The notes under the pieces are model-generated. The model did not search any database. It had not been told where the DNA came from and saw nothing but the letters and a program-made list of their open reading frames with translations. A program made the position numbers and the translations under genes. Shown piece after piece: positions 25,079 to 33,310 of a stretch of DNA of 64,000 nt. The stretch comes from Chryseomicrobium palamuruense (GTDB taxonomy: Bacteria; Bacillota; Bacilli; Bacillales_A; Planococcaceae), in NCBI RefSeq assembly GCF_042649045.1, contig NZ_JBHSEF010000009.1, forward strand, positions 310,001 through 374,000, written 5' to 3'. How positions within the stretch are numbered: position 1 is the first letter of the stretch; every line of letters starts with the position of its first letter.

Positions 25079-25429
25079 TTAATACGCAAACGGTGTTCGG
25101 CTGATTTGCAGCGCCACCGCAAGCTTTCCATTAAAATCGTGACCCGCCATCAACATGCGGTCGTGTTCATCTAGTTCAAAATGTGTGATGCCTTGTGCAT
25201 ACACCCAACCGTTCGGAAGCTTAAGCCCCACTCGGTGCGGAGCGTCTCCCGCGACTTTGGCTAGCTCATAACGCAGCTGCACATTTCGGATAAAGGCGCC
25301 TGCGTTGAACACTTCTTGGTTAAAGTGATTGGCATAAGCACCATTTGTGGTTTCAAGATGGATGTAGACGTCCTCGTTCGCGAAGGAATCGAGGTGGTGT
25401 TGTAATTGTTCGATGGATACAGGTTCCAT
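25079..25429 (-). CDS. yojF: YojF family protein (DUF1806)
   Basis: A 116-residue protein of unknown function with the DUF1806 pattern (VYIHLETTNGAYANH, then WVYAQGITHFELDE). It is usually the upstream partner of bshB2, as here, which suggests a link to bacillithiol metabolism. AAGGAGGTCC precedes the ATG. Confidence 0.88.
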   Translation of the reverse strand: MEPVSIEQLQHHLDSFANEDVYIHLETTNGAYANHFNQEVFNAGAFIRNVQLRYELAKVAGDAPHRVGLKLPNGWVYAQGITHFELDEHDRMLMAGHDFNGKLAVALQISRTPFAY

Positions 25430-25456
25430 GGTGGACCTCCTTACGTCACTTCGATA

Positions 25457-25480
25457 GAAAAAGCCTGCTCTCGCAGGCTA
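25457..25480 (-). terminator. Terminator of pdxK-adjacent transcript
   Basis: On the minus strand AGCCTGC-GAGA-GCAGGCT is followed by TTTTTCT. It separates pdxK from yojF. Confidence 0.88.
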
Positions 25481-25502
25481 CTGGTTGTTGATATGAATCC
25501 AA

Positions 25503-26336
25503 TTATGCTTCAGAAACTGTCACGTCAGGTGCGCCGTGAACGGTTTTTGCGCCGTGTAGGACAGGGCCGACGTACTCGTTTAGTTTCCAGCCATGTTTGA
25601 TGGCAGCGGAAACGAATTCTTTCGCTTCGTGAACCGCGTCTTCGACAGACAGGCCGTTCGCAAGGTTCGCTGTAATAGAAGCGGCGAATGTACAACCAGC
25701 TCCGTGGTTATATGAAGTCGGCGTCTTTTCTGTTTCAAACAGTTTGAACTCCGTTCCATTGTAGAACAAGTCAACCGCTTTCTCATGCTTCAACTGCTTA
25801 CCACCTTTGATGATGACGTTTTTCGCGCCAAGCTCATGAATCTTTTTCGCAGCGGCTTTCATATCATCGATTGTCTTTAATGCGCCAAGTCCGGAAAGTT
25901 GTCCGGCTTCAAATAAGTTCGGTGTCACGACAGTTGCATGTGGAAGCAAATGTTCAATCATTGCACCCACTGTACCAGGGTTTAATACTTCGTCTTCGCC
26001 TTTACATACCATAACTGGGTCGATGACGACGTTTGGAACGTTCGCTTCTTGAATCGCATTTCCAGCGATCTCAATGATTTCTTCTGTGCTCAGCATGCCC
26101 GTTTTAATTGCGTCAACGCCAGTAGATAGGGCTGTTTTAATCTGTTGTTTCAATACATCCGTTGGTAGAGAGTATACACCATGTGCCCAGTCATTTTCCG
26201 GATCCATAGTCACAACTACGGTTAAAGCTGTCATCCCGTATGTACCATGTTCTTGGAATGCTTTTAAGTCGGCTTGGATGCCCGCGCCTCCTGAAGTATC
26301 GGATCCTGCGATTGTTAACGTCTTTTTGATAGACAT
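25503..26336 (-). CDS. pdxK: Pyridoxine/pyridoxal/pyridoxamine kinase
   Basis: A 277-residue ribokinase-fold enzyme of the ThiD-like PdxK type of Bacillales. It phosphorylates vitamin B6 forms in PLP salvage and may also accept hydroxymethylpyrimidine. TIAGSDTSGGAGIQADLK (8-25) is the substrate and anion-hole stretch, VVIDPVMVCKG is conserved, and SYNHGAGCTFAASI holds the catalytic GAGC. AGGAGGAAATGAC precedes the ATG. Its place near ung and ywdI-ywdK matches B. subtilis. Confidence 0.92.
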   Translation of the reverse strand: MSIKKTLTIAGSDTSGGAGIQADLKAFQEHGTYGMTALTVVVTMDPENDWAHGVYSLPTDVLKQQIKTALSTGVDAIKTGMLSTEEIIEIAGNAIQEANVPNVVIDPVMVCKGEDEVLNPGTVGAMIEHLLPHATVVTPNLFEAGQLSGLGALKTIDDMKAAAKKIHELGAKNVIIKGGKQLKHEKAVDLFYNGTEFKLFETEKTPTSYNHGAGCTFAASITANLANGLSVEDAVHEAKEFVSAAIKHGWKLNEYVGPVLHGAKTVHGAPDVTVSEA

Positions 26337-26427
26337 GTCATTTCCTCCTCTAAGTCAACCGGGAGCGATTGCGAACGCTCTGGTAAATTTCTATCTTTTA
26401 TTGTAGCAGACTCTTCTGTAAATTCCA

Positions 26428-26688
26428 TTAAGGAAGCTTAGGCGCGTGCCAAAGATTCCAGCCTATCCAGCTAAGCGCGGCTGCGATTCCGCCAAGAATC
26501 ATTCCTGTCCACAAACTTCCTCCGATGAACGAAAGGATAGCGAGTATCAATAAAGCAAGTATTACGAGAATTCCCACCAACGTGAAGAGAGTGATACCCC
26601 AGAATTTCGCACGTTCCGGAACTCGGTCTTCTGTTGTCGCAGCCTTCTCAATTTCACGTATCTTTTCTCGCAGTCGTAAATCTGACAT
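26428..26688 (-). CDS. Small two-helix membrane protein of unknown function
   Basis: An 86-residue protein. The first 30 residues are charged (RLREKIREIEKAATTEDR); two hydrophobic segments follow at about 33-52 and 56-76, with a short tail. AGGTGAAGTT lies just before the ATG. No family was recognised. It is divergent from the DUF4230 gene. Confidence 0.65.
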   Translation of the reverse strand: MSDLRLREKIREIEKAATTEDRVPERAKFWGITLFTLVGILVILALLILAILSFIGGSLWTGMILGGIAAALSWIGWNLWHAPKLP

Positions 26689-26785
26689 AACTTCACCTCT
26701 TCTGTCATCCTATCACGAGGTTTCGAGTTGTTCCTAGTCAATTTTTTCTGGTATGGTGGAAGAAAATGCCGAAAGAGGGAAGCGG

Positions 26786-27523
26786 ATGTCGAGAAAAAAA
26801 CAAGTGGAGGAACTTGAGAAGTTACTACAAGAGTTAAAACAAGAAGAGACTGCTGCAACCTATGCGGAAGCTTCACCGCCGCGTAGCTTTAATTGGTCGT
26901 GGAAAGTTCTGAAATTTATTCCAAACGCCTTTTGGATAACACTCGCCATTGTTTTGATTCTAGCAATTGTTACGCCAATCTATTTCTGGAACTTCCTCGG
27001 AGGAAGTACATTTACGGAAGAAAAAAGTGCGATTGTGGAGCGACTGAATAATCTAGAAGAGCTCGCAACGGCAGAATCGGTGACAAAAGTGATTATTGAG
27101 CGTGAAGACAATGAATTGTTCGGCCAAGAAATTGGTGTCAACTTACCCGGGACGCTTCGTAAAGTTCTTGTCGTAGTACCAGGACAAGTCCGTGCGGGAA
27201 TTGATTTTGCGGGAATTACAGAAAATGATATCGAGTTAGATGAAGAAACGAAAACCGCCACGTTGACCATTCCGAAACCGCAAATTCTGGGAGACCCGAC
27301 GATTATCTTTGATCAAGTAGAAATCCACTCATTTGAAGGGTTACTTCGTGGACAACCTGATATTTCAGAGGCCTATGAGCTTGCTGAAGAAGCCCAGGCA
27401 TTGATGATCAAAGAATCGGAGCAGCAAGGCCTGTTGACACTGGCGGAAGCAAATGCAGGGAAGACCCTAAACGAAATGTTCCAACTCGTAGGGTATGACG
27501 TAACCATCGAATTCAAGGAGTGA
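26786..27523 (+). CDS. DUF4230 domain membrane-anchored protein
   Basis: A 245-residue protein. An N-terminal charged coiled coil (about 1-30) is followed by one membrane segment (about 48-72) and an extracellular domain with the DUF4230 pattern (EELATAESVTKVIIEREDN, then KVLVVVPGQVRAGIDF). The late helical part (YELAEEAQALMIKESEQQG) recalls prohibitin-like ends. Function is unknown. Start at 26786 follows GAGGGA; the earlier Met at 26753 has no site. The ung start lies 4 bases after the stop, so they are coupled. Confidence 0.8.
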   Translation: MSRKKQVEELEKLLQELKQEETAATYAEASPPRSFNWSWKVLKFIPNAFWITLAIVLILAIVTPIYFWNFLGGSTFTEEKSAIVERLNNLEELATAESVTKVIIEREDNELFGQEIGVNLPGTLRKVLVVVPGQVRAGIDFAGITENDIELDEETKTATLTIPKPQILGDPTIIFDQVEIHSFEGLLRGQPDISEAYELAEEAQALMIKESEQQGLLTLAEANAGKTLNEMFQLVGYDVTIEFKE

Positions 27524-27527
27524 GTCC

Positions 27528-28178
27528 ATGCCAAAATGGAAAGACGTGCTGCAAGACGAATGGGAAGCACCCTATTTTCTTAAGTTGAAAGAACGACTCA
27601 ACCTAGAGTATGAAAGTAAAACGATCTTCCCGGAATGGGATGACGTCTTAAATGCGCTAAAATACACAGCCTATGATGATGTGAAAGTCGTTATTCTCGG
27701 ACAAGACCCATACCACGGAAAAGGGCAAGCGCATGGTCTGAGTTTCTCTGTACAACCCGGCACGCCACTTCCGCCGTCACTCAGAAATATGTATAAAGAA
27801 CTGCAGAGTGACCTTGGTTGTACGCGTCAGGATGGCGACCTTCGCAGTTGGGCTGCTCAAGGCATCCTGCTACTGAATACCGTACTGACCGTTGAAGAAG
27901 GTAATGCGCATTCCCATAAAGGATGGGGCTGGGAAACGTTTACGGATGCGGTGATTCGTGCAGTATCTGAGAAAGAGGAGCCGGTGATTTTCGTATTGTG
28001 GGGACGTCCTGCCCAGACGAAGAAAGCTCTCATTGATACTGAGAAGCATCTCATCCTCGAATCGGTGCACCCTAGTCCACTCAGTGCATCGCGAGGATTT
28101 TTCGGAAGTCGCCCGTATTCGCAAATCAATGCAAAGCTGGAAGAGTGGGGAAGAGAACCCATTGATTTTTGCCGCTAA
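27528..28178 (+). CDS. ung: Uracil-DNA glycosylase
   Basis: A 216-residue family 1 UDG that removes uracil from DNA in base excision repair. The water-activating motif GQDPYHG holds Asp60; AHGLSFSV and the HPSPLSASRGFFG loop, with the second catalytic His and the Leu-region, are both present. AAGGAGTGA precedes the ATG. It belongs to a run of genes (DUF4230, ung, ywdI, ywdK) without terminators between them. Confidence 0.96.
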   Translation: MPKWKDVLQDEWEAPYFLKLKERLNLEYESKTIFPEWDDVLNALKYTAYDDVKVVILGQDPYHGKGQAHGLSFSVQPGTPLPPSLRNMYKELQSDLGCTRQDGDLRSWAAQGILLLNTVLTVEEGNAHSHKGWGWETFTDAVIRAVSEKEEPVIFVLWGRPAQTKKALIDTEKHLILESVHPSPLSASRGFFGSRPYSQINAKLEEWGREPIDFCR

Positions 28179-28216
28179 GTGAGTTAGCATAACGGTGAAA
28201 AAGGAGAGGACCGCAG

Positions 28217-28501
28217 ATGATCAGTTATCAACAAGTGGCTGAACAGCTACATGCCTATACACAACGTCTTCAAACCGCAACAACAGACGCCGAGCGAAGA
28301 GAGTGCTTTGCGGCTATTCGTGCGTTATGTGATGTGGGACTTGCAGGTGGAACTGGAACAACTCAGATGGTCTCACCTGTAGCTCAGATGACTGCACCAC
28401 CATCGCCTTCTGTGCAGACTCAAGCGACACCCGCCGTCCCCCTCAGTGGCAAACGGTTCGAAGAAGACGATGCGAACGGGGATTCACTATTTGATTTTTA
28501 A
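28217..28501 (+). CDS. ywdI: YwdI family protein (DUF5327)
   Basis: A 94-residue protein of unknown function. The helical N-terminus (ISYQQVAEQLHAYTQRL) and the CFAAIRALCDVGL helix match the YwdI type. A Pro/Thr-rich linker and an acidic end follow (GDSLFDF). Its place between ung and ywdK is as in B. subtilis. AAAGGAGAGG precedes the ATG. Confidence 0.82.
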   Translation: MISYQQVAEQLHAYTQRLQTATTDAERRECFAAIRALCDVGLAGGTGTTQMVSPVAQMTAPPSPSVQTQATPAVPLSGKRFEEDDANGDSLFDF

Positions 28502-28522
28502 CGGAAAGAAGGTCGTTTGATC

Positions 28523-28903
28523 ATGAAGTTATTTTTAATTGCCGGAGCCATTAATGGATTCTTAGCTGTCGCACTTGGTGCTTTTGGTGCCCACGCACTG
28601 AAAGAGCGATTGACAGAACGCTACCTTGCCATTTGGGAGACCGCGGTTCAGTATCAAATGTTTCATGCAATTGCATTGATTGCAATTGGTATCTTGTTGC
28701 ATCCGAATTTACTCGGCGCAAGCGGGATTTTAAACGGAGCAGGTTATGCGATTTTAATTGGAATCATCATCTTTTCTGGAAGCCTATTTGTTCTTGCTTT
28801 AAGCGGAGTCGGGATTCTCGGAGCCATCACTCCAATCGGTGGCGTGGCATTTCTGGTCGGCTGGATCTTACTGATCGTAGCCGTTGTGAAATCTGCCATC
28901 TAA
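28523..28903 (+). CDS. ywdK: DUF423 membrane protein YwdK
   Basis: A 126-residue membrane protein with four hydrophobic segments. The DUF423 signature is clear: GAFGAHALKERL near residue 20 and AVQYQMFHAIALI near 50. Function is unknown. ATG at 28523 is preferred to the in-frame TTG at 28517, since GAAAGAAGG lies at a better distance. The end faces the convergent hemQ; a terminator and element K2 fill the gap. Confidence 0.88.
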   Translation: MKLFLIAGAINGFLAVALGAFGAHALKERLTERYLAIWETAVQYQMFHAIALIAIGILLHPNLLGASGILNGAGYAILIGIIIFSGSLFVLALSGVGILGAITPIGGVAFLVGWILLIVAVVKSAI

Positions 28904-28906
28904 ATG

Positions 28907-28941
28907 CAAAAAAATCCGACCTCTCATGGGTCGGATTTTTA
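28907..28941 (+). terminator. Terminator of the ung-ywdK run
   Basis: AAATCCGACC (28912-28921) pairs with GGTCGGATTT (28929-28938), followed by TTATAT. Confidence 0.88.
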
Positions 28942-28955
28942 TATGTAGCTAGAGA

Positions 28956-29224
28956 ATGAAGCAGCACAAGACCGAAGACTTCTAGTGGATCAGAGTGCCT
29001 TCGAGACCCCGCACGGGGGAGCAAAGCGTAAATATAAATGTTAAAAAGGCTGCTCCAGAAACTCCGAGAAAATCAGGCGCGCCCAATGAGGCGTTCTTTG
29101 CCTCAATGGGTGCGAATGATTTTGGAGTGTGTTTCTAGCCTTTGCAACAGGATAACACTTTGGGTAACCCGGAGGAGGCTTGAGGGTGCGACCACAGAAA
29201 AGCGAAGGTCTTGTGCTGCTTCAT
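28956..29224. repeat. K palindromic element, copy K2, with H element in its apex
   Basis: Outer arms ATGAAGCAGCACAAGACC (28956-28973) and GGTCTTGTGCTGCTTCAT (29207-29224) are perfectly complementary over 18 bp, yet share little with the arms of K1 or K3. The core (GGGAGCAAAGCG, then GGGTAACCCGGAGGAGGCTT) is the reverse complement of K1. A 127-bp H element is inserted between GCAAAGCGTA and CTTTGGG. It lies between convergent ywdK and hemQ. Confidence 0.85.
29031..29157 (+). repeat. H hairpin element H9, nested in K2
   Basis: The ends differ from the usual form (AATATAAATGTTAAAAAGGCT on the left in part, and GCAACAGGATAACA on the right). AAAGGCT (29045-29051) pairs with AGCCTTT (29137-29143), and the apex GAGGC-GTTCTTT-GCCTC and the GAAAATCA / TGATTTT stem are kept. 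Comparison with K1 defines its limits. Confidence 0.85.
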
Positions 29225-29229
29225 GAATA

Positions 29230-29979
29230 TTAAATTTCGAAGAATGCTTTACGCTTCTCTGCATCCAGATACGTTCCTACGAAGAACGAGCCGAACTCAC
29301 CGTAGCGCGCACTGACTTCATCAAAACGCATTTCATAGACAAGTTTCTTAAACTGTAAGACGTCGTCTGCAAACAAAGTTACGCCCCACTCGAAATCATC
29401 AAAACCAATGGAACCGGAAATGATTTGTTTTACTTTCCCTGCGTACTGACGGCCAATCATACCGTGGCTGCGCATCATTGCTTTGCGGTCATCCATCGAT
29501 AGCATGTACCAGTTGTCCTCGCCTTGACGACGCTTATCCATTGGATAGAAGCAGACGTACGGTGTGCGTGGCAATTCCGGGTATAGACGTGCACGTACAT
29601 GCGGGTTTTGATAAGGATCTTCGTTCGACTCGCCTGCTAAGTAGTTTGATAACTCAACAACAGACACATACGAATATGCCGGAATGGTGTATTCCGCGAT
29701 CGCTAATTTATTGAAGCGGTTTTCAATCGTGTGTAACTCGTCCATTGTCGGGCGAAGTGTCATTAGCATAAAGTCCGCTTTTTGACCGACAACCGTATAA
29801 AATGCATGGGCGCCTTCTTTTGCATCATCTACTTTTTGCATGTCCTCTAAAAAGTGCAAAAATTCATCCGTCGCGGCTTGGCGTTCTTCCGCAGAGATTT
29901 GCTTCCAAGAAGACCAGTCCATCGTACGGAAATCATGCAGGACGTACCAGCCATCTAATGTAATTGCTGCTTCGTTCAT
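29230..29979 (-). CDS. hemQ: Coproheme decarboxylase
   Basis: A 249-residue HemQ protein of the chlorite dismutase fold. It converts coproheme III to heme b with peroxide, the last step of the coproporphyrin-dependent heme pathway of Gram-positive bacteria. The radical-forming Tyr145 in CFYPMDKRR and the proximal heme ligand His172 in MRSHGMIG are at the positions known for the family. The start lies after AAAGGAG. It is divergent from pta, as in B. subtilis (ywfI). Confidence 0.95.
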   Translation of the reverse strand: MNEAAITLDGWYVLHDFRTMDWSSWKQISAEERQAATDEFLHFLEDMQKVDDAKEGAHAFYTVVGQKADFMLMTLRPTMDELHTIENRFNKLAIAEYTIPAYSYVSVVELSNYLAGESNEDPYQNPHVRARLYPELPRTPYVCFYPMDKRRQGEDNWYMLSMDDRKAMMRSHGMIGRQYAGKVKQIISGSIGFDDFEWGVTLFADDVLQFKKLVYEMRFDEVSARYGEFGSFFVGTYLDAEKRKAFFEI

Positions 29980-30122
29980 ATATAAACACTCCTTTAATTA
30001 CTTTCAACACCCTCAGTTTACCATATTCCCAACAGCCCTATCTATCCAAAGCACAGCGCGGCATGACAAACTGTGACTAAATCATGTATTCTTGCAGTAG
30101 TAGATGCTGAGGAGGAACAGAC

Positions 30123-31070
30123 ATGACGCATTTTATTGAGGAAGTGAAGGATACGCTGCGAGGTCATAAGAAGACAATCGTCTTACCGGAAGGAAGCGAC
30201 CCACGCATTCAAGAAGCAGCACTCCGCTTAAAAGAAGAAGGTATTATTGAGCCGATTGTCATTGGGGAGGTTCCAGAACTGGCTTCAAAAGGTATTACCG
30301 TGCTTCATCCTGAAAGCTACCCGGACTTGGATGCGCTTGTCGAGGCCTTTGTAGAGCGCCGTAATGGGAAGACGTCGGCTGAAGAGGCGCGTGAGCTGCT
30401 TAAACAAGTTAACTATTTTGGCACATTGCTCGTCTATACCGGAAAAGCTGATGGCCTTGTTAGTGGCGCTGCCCATACGACAGCAGATACGGTTCGTCCT
30501 GCATTACAGATCATTAAAACCAAGCCGGGTATTAAGAAAACAAGTGGTGCGTTCATTATGGTGAAAGAGGACACTCGGTTCGTCTTTGCTGATTGTGCGA
30601 TCACGATTGCACCCGATAGTGACGACCTTGCGGAAATTGCTTTAGAAGGGGCGAAGACAGCGAAATCGTTTGGCATCGATCCAAAAGTGGCTCTCTTATC
30701 TTTTTCTACAAAAGGTTCTGCTGTCTCTCCGGAAACCGAAAAAGTCGCCAAAGCACTTGAAATCGTCAAAGAAAAAAATCCAACACTTGCTGTCGATGGG
30801 GAGCTCCAGTTTGATGCGAGTCTCGTACCAGCTATTGGCGAGAAGAAAGCACCAGGCTCAGCAGTTGCAGGTCACGCGAACGTCTTTGTTTTCCCGTCCC
30901 TCGAAGCTGGAAACATTGGCTATAAAATTGCCGAACGTCTCGGTGGGTTTGAAGCGATTGGCCCGATTCTGCAAGGACTTAATCAACCTGTCAATGACCT
31001 ATCCCGCGGCTGCTCAGCAGATGACGTTTACAAACTCAGCTATTTAACAGCTGCCCAAAGTCTAAAATAA
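30123..31070 (+). CDS. pta: Phosphate acetyltransferase
   Basis: A 315-residue Pta of the short type. It interconverts acetyl-CoA and acetyl phosphate for acetate overflow. The N-terminal TIVLPEGSDPRIQEAA and the middle GAAHTTADTVRPALQIIKT and FADCAITIAPD segments are typical. GGAGGAACAG precedes the ATG. lipL follows 15 bases after the stop, so the two are cotranscribed. Confidence 0.95.
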   Translation: MTHFIEEVKDTLRGHKKTIVLPEGSDPRIQEAALRLKEEGIIEPIVIGEVPELASKGITVLHPESYPDLDALVEAFVERRNGKTSAEEARELLKQVNYFGTLLVYTGKADGLVSGAAHTTADTVRPALQIIKTKPGIKKTSGAFIMVKEDTRFVFADCAITIAPDSDDLAEIALEGAKTAKSFGIDPKVALLSFSTKGSAVSPETEKVAKALEIVKEKNPTLAVDGELQFDASLVPAIGEKKAPGSAVAGHANVFVFPSLEAGNIGYKIAERLGGFEAIGPILQGLNQPVNDLSRGCSADDVYKLSYLTAAQSLK

Positions 31071-31085
31071 GAAAGAAGTTACATT

Positions 31086-31913
31086 ATGAATTTATTACAA
31101 CGCCCCTTGTGGCGCTTCTGGGACGAGTCCCTCAGTGCTCAATCCCGTTCCGCACTTGAATCCTTCGCGGCAGATGATACCCTATGCCATTCTGTAGGCC
31201 TACTCGGTTCTCCGCCAACACTCCGGACGTGGGTGCACCGCCAGACTGTGGTACTCGGTATTCAAGACCACCGGTTGCCATTTGTGGAAGAAGGAATGGA
31301 GTACTTACGTACGCAAGGGTTTACTCCTATTGTCCGGAACTCAGGTGGCCTTGCCGTCGTGCTCGATGAGGGTGTGTTGAACCTGTCGCTCGTCTTTTCT
31401 GAGGAGGAGCAGGGAATCGATATTCCTGCAGGGTACGAAGCTATGGTCGATTTTGTGCGACTAATGCTCCCGGAAGTGGCGGACGACATAGAAGCCTACG
31501 AGATAGTGGGCTCTTATTGTCCCGGAGATTATGACCTAAGTATCCGCGGCAAGAAGTTCGCAGGCATCTCCCAGCGCCGAATCCGGAAGGGGATTGCCGT
31601 CCAGATTTATTTATGTGTCGAAGGAAGCGGTAGCGAACGCGCCGAGATGATTCGTGTCTTTTACGAGCAAGCGCTTCAAGGGGAAGAAACGAAGTTCACG
31701 TACCCACAGATTCGTCCGGAAGTGATGGCGTCTCTCGCGGAACTCACGGGCCTTCCGCTCACCGTGCAAGAGCTCGTCATCCGCAGCTACCAAGTGCTGC
31801 ACGCCATCGCAGATGACGTACGCCTGCAGTCACTGTCAGAAAGCGAACTCGAACTCTATCACGGCTACTTGACCCGCGTCGTCGAACGCAACCATAAGAT
31901 GCTCACAAACTAA
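31086..31913 (+). CDS. lipL: Octanoyl-[GcvH]:protein N-octanoyltransferase
   Basis: A 275-residue LplA-fold amidotransferase. It moves octanoyl groups from GcvH to E2 subunits in the Bacillus lipoate pathway. RNSGG (84-88), the catalytic Cys145 in GSYCPGDYDLS, and the Lys in GKKFAGISQRR (155-165) are visible; ligases of the family do not need this Cys. AAAGAAG precedes the ATG. Confidence 0.92.
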   Translation: MNLLQRPLWRFWDESLSAQSRSALESFAADDTLCHSVGLLGSPPTLRTWVHRQTVVLGIQDHRLPFVEEGMEYLRTQGFTPIVRNSGGLAVVLDEGVLNLSLVFSEEEQGIDIPAGYEAMVDFVRLMLPEVADDIEAYEIVGSYCPGDYDLSIRGKKFAGISQRRIRKGIAVQIYLCVEGSGSERAEMIRVFYEQALQGEETKFTYPQIRPEVMASLAELTGLPLTVQELVIRSYQVLHAIADDVRLQSLSESELELYHGYLTRVVERNHKMLTN

Positions 31914-31914
31914 C

Positions 31915-31955
31915 AAAAGCGCTGCTCCTCACATATGAGGAAGCGGCGCTTTTAG
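31915..31955 (+). terminator. Terminator of pta-lipL
   Basis: AAAAGCGC (31915-31922) pairs with GCGCTTTT (31946-31953) with an inner CTC / GAG, and T-rich bases follow. Confidence 0.85.
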
Positions 31956-31983
31956 TTTGGTGTGGAAGATGAAATAGATTGGG

Positions 31984-32012
31984 GATCCATTTGAGTGGGT
32001 TACCCGGTCCAT
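31984..32012 (-). repeat. 22-bp iteron-like array, ATGGACCGGGTA type (2 units, inverted)
   Basis: On the minus strand ATGGACCGGGTA and ATGGATCC start 22 bases apart. The gap to 32145 holds nothing else I can name. Confidence 0.6.
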
Positions 32013-32145
32013 TCCGGATAGGTCTCTCCCATCTGTATAGGAAAAGCATGATGGGTAAAAATCTTCCTAGCAAGGGATTTGGCAATCCACTAGTTCCTGT
32101 GGGTGTCCTTTGGACTGTCTAGTAAACTGTCCTATTACCTGTCTG

Positions 32146-32751
32146 TTAGATCTGCTCTACCCGGACCAGATTCCCGTTATGCTCCATTTGGAACTGCGTG
32201 CGGTCTGGGAGTTCTTGACCAAGCGCCACTAATTGGCGAGCCCGGTCCATCATCACCATGAACTCTTCACGTTCTTGTCGTAGAAGAAAGTTTTCGCGTT
32301 CGGCCGCTTGCAAGCGCTGCTCCAGTTCATCCGCGCGCTTCGCCGTCAACTGATGTAGCTGTTCAACACGCGTGTTCGAGCCTTCACTGCGTTGCAGGCG
32401 TGCCAGGTACGCAATGACAATATCAAGAGATAGGGAACTAAGAGGGAACGAACGGTTCTCTTCCTCTGTTGATTGAGTCAGGTAGCGTAAATTAGCCGCA
32501 CGCGAAGCTTTTCCCATCAGTTTCAGTTTCTCTTTCCGAGCTTCTTTTGCTTCTTCCACTTGTTCCTCGAACTGGTGCCGCACTACTGCATTCCAGCGGA
32601 ACCCACACGCAGCCGCTGTGCGTTTCATCTTGTTTCCGGCTTCCTCAAATGCATTGAGCTGGGTGCTACCTTCACGAATGTGGCGGAGCACGATGTCTGC
32701 TAGCTGAATATCAGCTTCTTCTTGCCAAGCATCTTGACGCGTTTTTGTCAT
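32146..32751 (-). CDS. rsfA: RsfA family transcriptional regulator
   Basis: A 201-residue protein. The N-terminal part (RQDAWQEEADIQLADIVLRHIREGS, given here as key pattern W-x-x-E-x-D-x-x-L-A) is the Myb/SANT-like DNA-binding domain of RsfA/YwfN, and a long coiled coil (about 120-190) follows. In B. subtilis RsfA is made in the prespore and tunes sigma-F genes. Its place next to lipL and ywfO is conserved. The ATG at 32751 is chosen over 32790 and 32757 because AGAGGA lies 8 bases before it. It suggests a sporulating ancestry; other spore genes are not in view. Confidence 0.85.
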   Translation of the reverse strand: MTKTRQDAWQEEADIQLADIVLRHIREGSTQLNAFEEAGNKMKRTAAACGFRWNAVVRHQFEEQVEEAKEARKEKLKLMGKASRAANLRYLTQSTEEENRSFPLSSLSLDIVIAYLARLQRSEGSNTRVEQLHQLTAKRADELEQRLQAAERENFLLRQEREEFMVMMDRARQLVALGQELPDRTQFQMEHNGNLVRVEQI

Positions 32752-32898
32752 GTCCATTCCTCTTTTCTCTTCGGTTCTAGTATCTAGCATAGGCAGTTTC
32801 GAAGACTTTTATTCACATAATTTTCGCTTGATAGTGAATACTTCCTGCGCTACAATAGCATCTAGTTTAAAACTATGAAGAAAAGAGTTGTGGATCCT

Positions 32899-33147
32899 AT
32901 GGCCAATCATTTTCGTGTCTGTACTGAATGTGATGCCGTGCAATTGAAAACTTTGCTTCCAAGGTTAAAAGAACTTGATCCGGAAGCTGAAATAGAAGTC
33001 AAAGAATGCCAGTCATATTGTGGACCCGGCCGCAAAAAGACATTCACCTTTGTGAACAATCGTCCAGTCGCTGCCCTCTCCGAGGACGAGCTCATGGACA
33101 AAGTCGTAGCTAAGCTCGAATCTCAAGGCATGATGCCCACACGTTAA
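32899..33147 (+). CDS. DUF1450 family small protein (YuzB-like)
   Basis: An 82-residue protein with Cys in CTECD and CQSYCGPG, and FVNNRPVAALSEDELMDKV near the end. This is the DUF1450 pattern, a thioredoxin-like or ferredoxin-like small fold with conserved cysteines and unknown role. The start is uncertain: ATG at 32899 has a weak GGAT; ATG at 32875 has none. Confidence 0.75.
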   Translation: MANHFRVCTECDAVQLKTLLPRLKELDPEAEIEVKECQSYCGPGRKKTFTFVNNRPVAALSEDELMDKVVAKLESQGMMPTR

Positions 33148-33186
33148 CAGTCTGATCGGAATCTTCCGCAGGCTGTTTTATATTTT
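33146..33186 (+). terminator. Probable terminator of the DUF1450 gene
   Basis: AACAG / CTGTT outside and CGGAA / TTCCG inside, followed by TTATATTTTT. The stem has an internal loop, so it is weak. Confidence 0.5.
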
Positions 33187-33310
33187 TAAAGGAAACGATG
33201 TTCGATTTGTCGAAGACAAGGGTATAGAAAAAGAGCAGTACGGAAGTCCCTTTTCATCCAAATCAAACTTCCTTATACTTAGAGAACAGCTCAAACAGGA
33301 CGGTGAAAAA

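Noticed and set aside
29038..29226. Small gene between ywdK and hemQ
   Set aside because: It is the H9/K2 repeat read through.
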